From Acidobacteriota bacterium (GTDB lineage: Bacteria > Acidobacteriota > JAAYUB01), in the NCBI GenBank assembly GCA_018001935.1, contig JAGNHB010000025.1, forward strand, positions 1 to 64,000: DNA of 64,000 nt. Reading direction: 5' to 3'. The notes beneath the pieces were generated by a model. The model saw only the letters and a program-made list of their open reading frames with translations. It ran no database searches and was not told the origin of the DNA. Below, one piece after another: positions 9,227 to 15,877 of this stretch (within the stretch, counting starts at the first letter, position 1; each line of letters starts with the position of its first letter). A program made the position numbers and the translations under genes.

Positions 9227-10395
9227 GGCCCTCCCGCCTGCCCTTCCGGACTTCCCGGCTGGATCCCCTGCTCGCTGACCCCCTTGACGTAGAAATCGGG
9301 GTCGTTGAGGAAGCTGAGGAAGATCACGATGAACGCGATGGCGGCCTCCACCATGAGCGCCTTGTCGTGGTACAGGTCGTCGAGCTTCTGGTTTCGCTGC
9401 TTCTTCACGGGGTCGTCGAAACGGGAGATGAAGAGGCCGTCCAGGCGGCTGCCGGTGCCCGGGCTGGTCACCGAATCGATGCCGCCCTTCTGCACGTACT
9501 GCATGGCGTCGAAGACGAGCTTGCGCTGAACCGAGATGTCGGTGAGGTGGTAGCTGAAGATGTGGACGGCGATCCGCTGGGCTTCCTTCATCCCCGCCAT
9601 GGCCAGGGCGTTGAAGAGGTTCTTCACGGCCGGGTCGTCCAGGGCGGACCGGCGCTTGCGGACGAGCGTCATCAGCACGATGTTCTTGAAGAGCTGAAAC
9701 AGCCGCTGGGAGCCGTTGAGGGGCGGGGCGGACCGCGCGTGCGGCATGCCGGGGCGGGTCCCCCGGTAGGTGTTGATGAACATCATCTGGAAAATCCCTT
9801 CAAAAAAGTCGATGCCCTGAAGGGGGTCCTCGATGTCGATGCGAAGGTCCAGGGTGTTGTCGAGCCGGTCCGCCAGCTTGACCCGAACGGCCTCCGGGGT
9901 GTTCCGCGAGAGGTCGAGGAGGCGCCCGATGTAGGAGTAGTAGGTCTCGTCGGAACGCTTGGTCAGCCAGCGGAGACGTTCCATCAGGAACCAGCGGTCG
10001 GTTTCGGGGAGGGGTTCCATGCAGGCGTGGAAGAGTTCGTCCAGGCGCGACCAGTCCTCGGCGGCGAAGTCCTCGGGGTTGATGTCCTCGATGTTGTCGT
10101 GGAGCAGTTCCGCCACCAGGTCCAGCATGGAAGGCTGTTCGATGGCCCGGGCCAGGAGCGACGCGGCCCGCAGGGGGTGCAGGATGGCGGGGGGGCCCAT
10201 CTTCCGCCGCTTCTGCCCGTAGACCTTCTCCAGGTAGTCGATGAAGTTCTTGAGGATCAGGCTGTCGCGCTCCGGGAGAGTCTTCTTGCCCAGGATGACG
10301 ATCAGCACGTTGTCCAGGTCCAGCGGGCGGGCGCTCAGTTGGTAGTTGAGGACGGCGGAAAGCCGGAGAAATTCCGTCAATTCATACAGGGCCAT
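9205..10395 (-). CDS. HD-domain protein with a SpoT-like hydrolase motif
   Basis: A 396-residue protein. The first 200 residues carry a metal-binding pattern like the hydrolase half of RelA/SpoT: His in ILHPLRAA, HD in LLHDNIED, and KLADRLDNTLDLR. No (p)ppGpp synthetase or TGS/ACT region follows. The C-terminal half is helical and ends with a single likely membrane segment (about residues 353-370, VEAAIAFIVIFLSFL). It may be a membrane-tethered (p)ppGpp or nucleotide hydrolase, but only the HD motif supports that. It sits between ccmD and a lipid glycosyltransferase gene it overlaps, so a link to envelope lipid synthesis is possible. Confidence 0.65.
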   Translation of the reverse strand: MALYELTEFLRLSAVLNYQLSARPLDLDNVLIVILGKKTLPERDSLILKNFIDYLEKVYGQKRRKMGPPAILHPLRAASLLARAIEQPSMLDLVAELLHDNIEDINPEDFAAEDWSRLDELFHACMEPLPETDRWFLMERLRWLTKRSDETYYSYIGRLLDLSRNTPEAVRVKLADRLDNTLDLRIDIEDPLQGIDFFEGIFQMMFINTYRGTRPGMPHARSAPPLNGSQRLFQLFKNIVLMTLVRKRRSALDDPAVKNLFNALAMAGMKEAQRIAVHIFSYHLTDISVQRKLVFDAMQYVQKGGIDSVTSPGTGSRLDGLFISRFDDPVKKQRNQKLDDLYHDKALMVEAAIAFIVIFLSFLNDPDFYVKGVSEQGIQPGSPEGQAGGPWPTPSS

Positions 10396-10462
10396 GGTCT
10401 CCTCCCAAAGGATTGGTGCCGAATCTCGGGACGGGCCGGGTCCGGGCGAAACCCGGCCGGCG

Positions 10463-10651
10463 TCAGGGGCCCGGACGCGTCGCGGAAGCTTCGGAGTCCG
10501 TCCCCGCCCCGTCCCGCGGGACCCGGGCCAGTTCCTCCCGCAGGTCCTCGATGTCGGAGGACAGACGCTCCAGCCTGGAACTCAGGAAGAGGAGATATCC
10601 CAGGAGGAGGACGAAAACGGAGCTGTAAGCGGCAAAAAGCCAGTGATTCAC
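10463..10651 (-). CDS. CcmD-like small membrane protein
   Basis: A 62-residue protein with one N-terminal membrane helix (WLFAAYSSVFVLLLGYLLFL) and a charged coiled tail (SRLERLSSDIEDLREELA). This size and layout match CcmD, the small partner of the CcmC haem export protein. The start overlaps the end of the ccmC-like gene by 4 bases, which strongly supports the assignment despite the low sequence content of the family. Confidence 0.7.
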   Translation of the reverse strand: MNHWLFAAYSSVFVLLLGYLLFLSSRLERLSSDIEDLREELARVPRDGAGTDSEASATRPGP

Positions 10652-11328
10652 GATAGTTTTGACCTCTCACGGAGTTCGGCCTGGAGGCCCTCGAGGGCGT
10701 GCTCCAGTTTCAGCGTCCCGCAGCGGAGGGACACCACGAGCGCCCCGAGGACGGTGCACGCGGCGCAGGCGGCCAGCACCGCGTGGAGCATTTCCGGGGC
10801 CATCCCGACGGGTTCGGGGTGCTGACCGCGCCACCAGCGGATGGAGAAGAACACGACGGGGACGTCCAGGAAGGCGATGATGGCGTAAACCGCCGAGAAC
10901 CGCATCCGGCGAAGGGGGTCCCTCACCTGCCGGCGGAGGGCGAGGTAAGCCGCGTAGAGCATCCACAGCACCAGGGAGGATGTCAGGCGGGGGTCCCACA
11001 CCCACCAGGCCCCCCACACGCCGCGGGCCCAGATGGACCCCGTCACCAGGACCAGGGTGGCGAAGAGGACCCCGGTCTCGGCCGTGGCCTGCGCCAACCG
11101 GTCCAGGGCGGTTCTCCCGTTCCAGAGGTACAGGGCGCTGGCTGCGAAAAGGACGACGAACGCCGCGATCCCGACCCACGCCAGCGCCACGTGGATGTAG
11201 AAGATGCGCTGGATCTCGCCCATCGCCCGCTCACGGGGCGCATGGACGAAAACGGCCCACATCGCCGCAACGGCGAGGAGGGCCGACGCGGCGAAGACGG
11301 CCAGGTGTCGGAACCGTCGAGGCGTCAT
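10648..11328 (-). CDS. Haem exporter protein C (CcmC/CcsA family)
   Basis: A 226-residue integral membrane protein with six hydrophobic segments. It has the tryptophan-rich haem-handling motif WGAWWVWDPRLTS (about residues 105-117), preceded by a conserved His in FYIHVALAW and followed by a second in MLHAVLAA. This is the signature of CcmC, which presents haem for cytochrome c maturation in the periplasm. The start ATG overlaps the stop of the upstream cysteine synthase-like gene by one base (TGATG). The reading frame stays open into that gene, but the extension is a shadow. Other ccm genes (A, B, E, F) are not in this window. Confidence 0.85.
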   Translation of the reverse strand: MTPRRFRHLAVFAASALLAVAAMWAVFVHAPRERAMGEIQRIFYIHVALAWVGIAAFVVLFAASALYLWNGRTALDRLAQATAETGVLFATLVLVTGSIWARGVWGAWWVWDPRLTSSLVLWMLYAAYLALRRQVRDPLRRMRFSAVYAIIAFLDVPVVFFSIRWWRGQHPEPVGMAPEMLHAVLAACAACTVLGALVVSLRCGTLKLEHALEGLQAELRERSKLS

Positions 11329-12323
11329 CAGAGCAGTCCTTTCTCCCTCATCCAGTCGTCGTTGAAGATCGTGGACAGGTACCGGGCCGCGCCGTCGGGG
11401 AAGAGGGTGGCGATGCGGGCGGGGCGCCCGAGACCCCGGGCCACTTCCAGGCAGGCCCAGAGCGCGGCCCCGCTGGACCCCCCGGCCATGATCCCCTCCT
11501 CGCGGGCCAGGCGTCGGGCCATGAGAAAGGCGTCCCGGTCGGTGGCCTGGAGGATGTCGTCGATCCGGTCGAACTCCATGCAGCCGATGATGAACTCGTC
11601 CCCCAGGCCTTCCAGGAGATACGGCGCCGAGGGGGGAACCTTCCCCGTGCGGAAGTACCCGGTGTAGACGGACCCTTCGATGTCCACGGCCACCACCCGG
11701 ATCCGCGGGTCCTGCTCCTTGAGGAAGCGGGAGACCCCGCCGCAGGTGCCCCCGGTGCCGACCCCGAGCACCACATAATCGATCCGGCCCTCCATCTGCT
11801 CCCAGATCTCCGGGCCGGTGGTGTGGTAGTGGGCCTCGTTGTTCTCCCGGTTGTTGTGCTGATCGGGAAAGAAGCAGGAGGGGGTTTCCCGGGCCAGGCG
11901 GGGCGTGATGTTGTTGTAGCTGTCGGGGTGCTCCGGCGGCAGGGAGGTGTCGGCCTTGACCACCTCCGCCCCCAGGGTCCGGAGGAGGTTGAACTTCTCC
12001 ATGCTGATCCGGTCCCGGACCACGACCCGCAACCGGTAGCCCTTCTGTATGGCCACCATGGCCAGACCCAGGGCCGTGTTGCCCGAGGAATTTTCGAGGA
12101 TGACGTCCCCGGGCTTGAGCCGTCCGTCCCGCTCCGCCTTCTCGATCATGTACTTGGCGATGCGGTCCTTGCTGCTGCCCATGGGGTTCATGAAATCCAG
12201 CTTGGCGAAGATGTCGCAGCCGCAGCCCTCGGTGATCCGGTTGATCCGGACCATGGGCGTGGTCCCGATGCAGTCCACCACGCTGTTCCGGCACCGGCGT
12301 CTTCGATCCCACATATTCGGCAT
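11328..12323 (-). CDS. Cysteine synthase / cystathionine beta-synthase-like PLP enzyme
   Basis: A 331-residue fold-type II PLP enzyme. The Schiff-base Lys is in MGSSKDRIA (about residue 53), the substrate loop reads ENSSGNTALGLA, and the phosphate-binding loop is GVGTGGTCGG. This is full length for the catalytic domain, without the C-terminal CBS pair of many cystathionine beta-synthases. It should make cysteine from O-acetylserine and sulfide, or cystathionine from serine and homocysteine; I cannot separate the two from sequence. GGGAG precedes the ATG by 7 bases. An N-terminal run of basic and Cys residues is unusual. It is the first of a chain of overlapping genes running into ccmC and ccmD, perhaps because cytochrome maturation needs thiols. 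Confidence 0.85.
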   Translation of the reverse strand: MPNMWDRRRRCRNSVVDCIGTTPMVRINRITEGCGCDIFAKLDFMNPMGSSKDRIAKYMIEKAERDGRLKPGDVILENSSGNTALGLAMVAIQKGYRLRVVVRDRISMEKFNLLRTLGAEVVKADTSLPPEHPDSYNNITPRLARETPSCFFPDQHNNRENNEAHYHTTGPEIWEQMEGRIDYVVLGVGTGGTCGGVSRFLKEQDPRIRVVAVDIEGSVYTGYFRTGKVPPSAPYLLEGLGDEFIIGCMEFDRIDDILQATDRDAFLMARRLAREEGIMAGGSSGAALWACLEVARGLGRPARIATLFPDGAARYLSTIFNDDWMREKGLL

Positions 12324-12387
12324 GTTCGAACTCCCGAAAGAGTGTTCGGCAAAGGGATACCTTAGCCTATCCGGGGGAAAAAGGCAA

Positions 12388-12504
12388 TCACAAGAGGGGG
12401 AAGACCGCGAGGCCGGCGGCGGAACAGGCCGTCAGGGAGAGGAAGAGGGCCATGAAGAGGCCGATCCCCACCTCCGGGACGAATTGGCGGATCTGCTCCA
12501 GCAC
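12388..12504 (-). CDS. Possible small membrane protein (38 residues)
   Basis: A short frame starting at GTG 12504, with GAGGTGAGG just upstream and only 9 bases after the stop of the MEMO-family gene. The product has one hydrophobic helix (VGIGLFMALFLSLTACSAAG) and little else. The position and ribosome site are plausible for a real small gene in this operon. The length is too short for composition to decide, and I recognise no family. Confidence 0.3.
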   Translation of the reverse strand: MLEQIRQFVPEVGIGLFMALFLSLTACSAAGLAVFPLL

Positions 12505-12512
12505 CCCTCACC

Positions 12513-13316
12513 TCAGAGGAAGATGACGCCGGCGTATCCCACCACCGCGGCGTAATCACCGGAGACGTCACCCGAGTTGGCGTACCGGACGAGTTCTCCG
12601 CGCGTGGCCCCCAGCGCGCGGCAGGCCTGCATGACCACCACCGCGGGCGCGTATCCGCACATGGAGATGGCATGCTCCGTCACCACCCGGAAAAGGCCCT
12701 CGGGATCCAGGGCCTTCATGCGGTCGATGGCCTTCTCGTCCTTCTTCCGTGCGGCGGTCGCCGACTCGTAGTGGGTCATGTCGGAACTGGCCACCAGGAG
12801 GGTCTCCGGTTCGGCCTCGAGGACCCGGGCGATGCTGTCCCCCAGCTCCAGGAGGGACCCGAGCCGACCGCTCCCCACGCAGACCGGGACGAACCGGATC
12901 CCCGGGGCCAGGTGCTGAAGGAAGGGGAGCTGCACCTCGAGGGAGTGTTCCCGGGCGTGCGCGGCCCCGTCCTCTTCCAGGAGCGGGCATTCCTCCTTCA
13001 GGCGCCGGGCCAGGGACGACTCGATCGGGACCTCCCCGAGCGGCGTCGCCCAGGCCCCTTCGCTCTGGACGGCGAAAGGGGCCCCCCTTCCCGTGTGGTT
13101 CGGGCAGAGGACCAGGGCCCGCTCCGGGATGCTCACGGCGGCGTAAACGGCCCCCGCCACGGGGCCCGAGTAGACGTAGCCGGCGTGGGGGGCGACGAGG
13201 CCCTTCACGGCGCGCTTGTCGGTTGTTTGCGGCACCAGGCTTTCGAGTTCCCGGCGCAGGGATGCGGCGGATCCGGGGTAGAACCGTCCGGCCACGGCAG
13301 GCATCCGGGTGTTCAT
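12513..13316 (-). CDS. MEMO1-family protein (AmmeMemoRadiSam system protein B)
   Basis: A 267-residue protein of the MEMO family, with the N-terminal RMPAVAGRFYPG, the metal-site region APHAGYVYSGP (about residues 42-52), CPNHTGRG, EHSLEVQLPFLQ and SSDMTHYE. These hold the conserved His and Asp residues of the dioxygenase-like fold. Family members are often encoded with an AMMECR1 protein and a radical SAM protein; neither is seen here. The reaction is unknown. It leads the minus-strand chain running to the cysteine synthase-like and ccm genes. Confidence 0.88.
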   Translation of the reverse strand: MNTRMPAVAGRFYPGSAASLRRELESLVPQTTDKRAVKGLVAPHAGYVYSGPVAGAVYAAVSIPERALVLCPNHTGRGAPFAVQSEGAWATPLGEVPIESSLARRLKEECPLLEEDGAAHAREHSLEVQLPFLQHLAPGIRFVPVCVGSGRLGSLLELGDSIARVLEAEPETLLVASSDMTHYESATAARKKDEKAIDRMKALDPEGLFRVVTEHAISMCGYAPAVVVMQACRALGATRGELVRYANSGDVSGDYAAVVGYAGVIFL

Positions 13317-13340
13317 GGGAAACCCCCTGGAGAGGTTATT

Positions 13341-13542
13341 AGGCTGAAGGTGTTTCGGCTGAAGGTATCGGTCAGATTCCTGCTCACTCCACGCAGTAAA
13401 GAGGACGGTCGGCTCGGCTGGTGTGAGAGGCAGATCAGCCCGGAGAACAAAACCAAACCGAAACCGGGAGCAATGGAGAAACTGAAAAGCGAACCATCGT
13501 GCCGTTTTCTCCCCTTCAGCCTATCTACCTTCAGTCTTCAGC
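13341..13542. repeat. Inverted AGGCTGAAGG word pair
   Basis: AGGCTGAAGG appears at 13341-13350 and again as GGCTGAAGG at 13357-13365. Its reverse complement appears at 13513-13522, in part at 13528-13534, and again at 13537-13543. The two sets face each other across about 150 bases. The design matches the other word-built hairpins. The right arm is inside an open frame that runs into the kinase gene, but the kinase start lies downstream of it. Confidence 0.55.
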
Positions 13543-13636
13543 CTATTCTATGCCACATTCCGCTTGCACTCAACGCCTTTTTCTCTTATGCTCCGCGTGG
13601 TGCACGCGCCGGATTTTCATCGCAGTGGAGAACCCC

Positions 13637-14494
13637 GTGAAACAGCCCGAGAAGATCGGGAAATACGCCGTTCTTGAGATCCTCGGGCAGGGGAGTTCCG
13701 GGGAGGTCTACAAGGCCTTCGACCCCGTCATCGAGCGCTTCGTCGCCCTGAAGATCATCCGGACCGAGATCCTGGAACAGCCGGGGATGCTCCAGCGGTT
13801 CAAGAAGGAGGTCCAGGCACAGGGCAAGGTCATCCACCCCAATGTCGCCGCCATCTTCGACGTGTCTTACTTCAACGAACGCTACGTGATCATCATGGAG
13901 TACATTCACGGGAAACGGCTGCGCGAGGTCATGGAGATCGAGCGCTTCGTCCCCCTCCGGCGGTTCTACCGGTTCTCGAAGCAGATCTGCAAGGGCTTGG
14001 CGTGCGCTCACCGGCAAGGCATCGTCCACCGGGACATCAAGCCCGAAAACATCATGATCACCCCCGACGACCAGGTCAAGATCATGGATTTCTCCGTGGC
14101 CAAGCTGGCCTCCTCCCCCACCCTCCCCGGCAGCAACTTCCTCCTGGGGAGCGCCCACTACATGTCGCCCGAACAGGTGATGGGCATCCCCATCTCCCAC
14201 CAGGCCGACCAGTTCGCCGTGGGAATCGTGTGCTTCGAGATGCTGGCGGGAAAGAAACCGTTCACCGGGGACACCATCGCCGACACCATCCTGAACATCA
14301 CCAAGAAAGACCCTCCCGCCATCCACGACATCAACCCCATGGTGGACGAGGGACTCGACCGCATCATCCGGAAGGCCCTCGCCAAGGACGCCTCCGCCCG
14401 CTACCCTTCCATTTCCCACCTTCGCCGGGCCATCCGGGAACACCTGTCCGCCATGGAACCCAACCTCGTCGCCGACGACGTCGAAGAAGACTGA
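13637..14494 (+). CDS. Ser/Thr protein kinase (kinase domain only)
   Basis: A 285-residue cytoplasmic kinase. The glycine loop is GQGSSGEVYKAF, the ATP Lys is in ALKII (about residue 37), the catalytic loop is HRDIKPENI (about 130), and the activation segment ends in SPEQ. The metal-binding DFG is replaced by DFS (about 150), which is unusual but keeps the Asp. There is no transmembrane segment or sensor domain, unlike many bacterial PknB-type kinases. I start it at GTG 13637 because GGAG lies 6 bases upstream; the frame is open back to 13499, but that part is repeat sequence. The next gene, a SHOCT membrane protein, follows after 66 bases on the same strand and could be a partner. Confidence 0.85.
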   Translation: MKQPEKIGKYAVLEILGQGSSGEVYKAFDPVIERFVALKIIRTEILEQPGMLQRFKKEVQAQGKVIHPNVAAIFDVSYFNERYVIIMEYIHGKRLREVMEIERFVPLRRFYRFSKQICKGLACAHRQGIVHRDIKPENIMITPDDQVKIMDFSVAKLASSPTLPGSNFLLGSAHYMSPEQVMGIPISHQADQFAVGIVCFEMLAGKKPFTGDTIADTILNITKKDPPAIHDINPMVDEGLDRIIRKALAKDASARYPSISHLRRAIREHLSAMEPNLVADDVEED

Positions 14495-14560
14495 TGCGCC
14501 CGCAGCCGGTCGTAAAAAGAGGATACGCAGGGGCGGATTGAATTCAGGGAGGAGGCCAGG

Positions 14561-15865
14561 ATGCAACAGACCCAAACCCCGGACTACCCGGAACGCTCCA
14601 GTTTCACCGCGGCGCTGGTCACCGCGGGGGTCCTGGCGGTCCTGGGCTTCGCCCTGCCGGTTCTCGTGGGGGAACGGCTCATTTTCCTGAACCTCGAAGT
14701 GTTCAAAAGCGGCTCCCCGGTGCCGGGCATCCTGAAAGTGCTCCTGCTCTACCCCCTGCTGGCGGGGATCTTCACCATCGTGGTGGGGGCCGTCGCCCGG
14801 GGCGTGGCCCGCGCCGTCACCCTCCTGGGGCTCGGCCTGCTCACCGTCGCCCTGCAGATCGTCGGCGCGTCGGAGTTCTCGAATGCCTTGATGCCCGGGG
14901 TGGCCCGCCTCCCTGGGGACGCTCAGGCCACCCTCCTGGTCATGCTGCTGGGGTTTGCCGGGTGGTCGATGCTCTACGCGGGGTCCCTCGTGGCGAGCCT
15001 GGCCCCCTCCGGGCGCCTCCCCAAGGTCATCGCCGGCATCGGCGGCGGAATCTTCCTGCTTCACCTGCTGCTTCCGGTCCTTCCCTCCGAAGCGGGAAGC
15101 CTCCTGCTGGTCACCCCGGTCAAGGCGCTCTTCCGTGGCGGCGCCGACGGACTCCTGGCGGGCGTGATGGCGATCGTCCTGCTCTCGATGGCCCTCAACG
15201 TCACGGCCTCCGTCCTCGGTTGCGTCCTGGCCGGGACCGGCCCCCGCAGTCTGGGGCTGAGCCGGACCGCGGCGATCCTGGCCCGGATCGGGATTTTTCT
15301 CCTGCTGCTGTTCCCCGCGGTCATCGCCGCCGTGGCCCCCGGCATCAACACCACGGAGCGGATCGCCACCCTGACGCTCGTCGCCAAGATGCTGTGCTGG
15401 AACATCGGAATCTACGCCATCCTTCCGCTGGCCCTCGCGGACCTCCTGTCGACTGTCGCGCTGGCGCCCTCCCGGGCCCGGCCGACCTACCCGGGATACT
15501 CCCCGCCCCCTTACACCCGCCGGGGCTACCCGCCGGGGTACGGCGAGATCCCCGCGGGGTGGCCCGAAGTGCAGGCACCGCCGCCCGCCGGCGGGCCTCA
15601 CCCGCCGATGCCGGGTGCGTGGGCAAATTATGCCCCCACCCCCGGGGGCGCTCACCCCGCCGCACCCCCCGTCCGACCGCCCCACCCGGCCCCGCCGCAC
15701 GGGCCGGTGCCGGGGGGGTACCCCTACCCGCCCCAGGGGCAGGGCCCTTTCCCGGCGCAGGCGCCCCCCCCGCAGGACCCCCGGGTCGTCGAGCTGAACC
15801 GGCTCCTCAGCCGAGGGATGATCACCCTGGAGGAATACCACCGGCGGCTGAGAGCACTCCGGTGA
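14561..15865 (+). CDS. Polytopic membrane protein with C-terminal SHOCT motif
   Basis: A 434-residue protein with about eight hydrophobic segments in residues 15-300. A long Pro/Gly/Tyr-rich linker (about 305-400) follows, then a short C-terminal motif RLLSRGMITLEEYHRRL that fits the SHOCT domain. SHOCT motifs occur at the ends of many unrelated bacterial proteins and may mediate oligomerisation. GGGAGGAGG is well placed before the ATG. The low-complexity linker probably exposes the SHOCT tail in the cytoplasm. The membrane domain is not one I recognise. It follows the kinase gene in the same direction. Confidence 0.7.
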   Translation: MQQTQTPDYPERSSFTAALVTAGVLAVLGFALPVLVGERLIFLNLEVFKSGSPVPGILKVLLLYPLLAGIFTIVVGAVARGVARAVTLLGLGLLTVALQIVGASEFSNALMPGVARLPGDAQATLLVMLLGFAGWSMLYAGSLVASLAPSGRLPKVIAGIGGGIFLLHLLLPVLPSEAGSLLLVTPVKALFRGGADGLLAGVMAIVLLSMALNVTASVLGCVLAGTGPRSLGLSRTAAILARIGIFLLLLFPAVIAAVAPGINTTERIATLTLVAKMLCWNIGIYAILPLALADLLSTVALAPSRARPTYPGYSPPPYTRRGYPPGYGEIPAGWPEVQAPPPAGGPHPPMPGAWANYAPTPGGAHPAAPPVRPPHPAPPHGPVPGGYPYPPQGQGPFPAQAPPPQDPRVVELNRLLSRGMITLEEYHRRLRALR

Positions 15866-15877
15866 GAAGGCCGGGGG

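Noticed and set aside
10648-12312. A single 554-codon gene covering ccmC and the region upstream
   Set aside because: The 5' half is a shadow of the cysteine synthase-like gene on the same strand in another frame. The ccmC part starts cleanly at ATG 11328.
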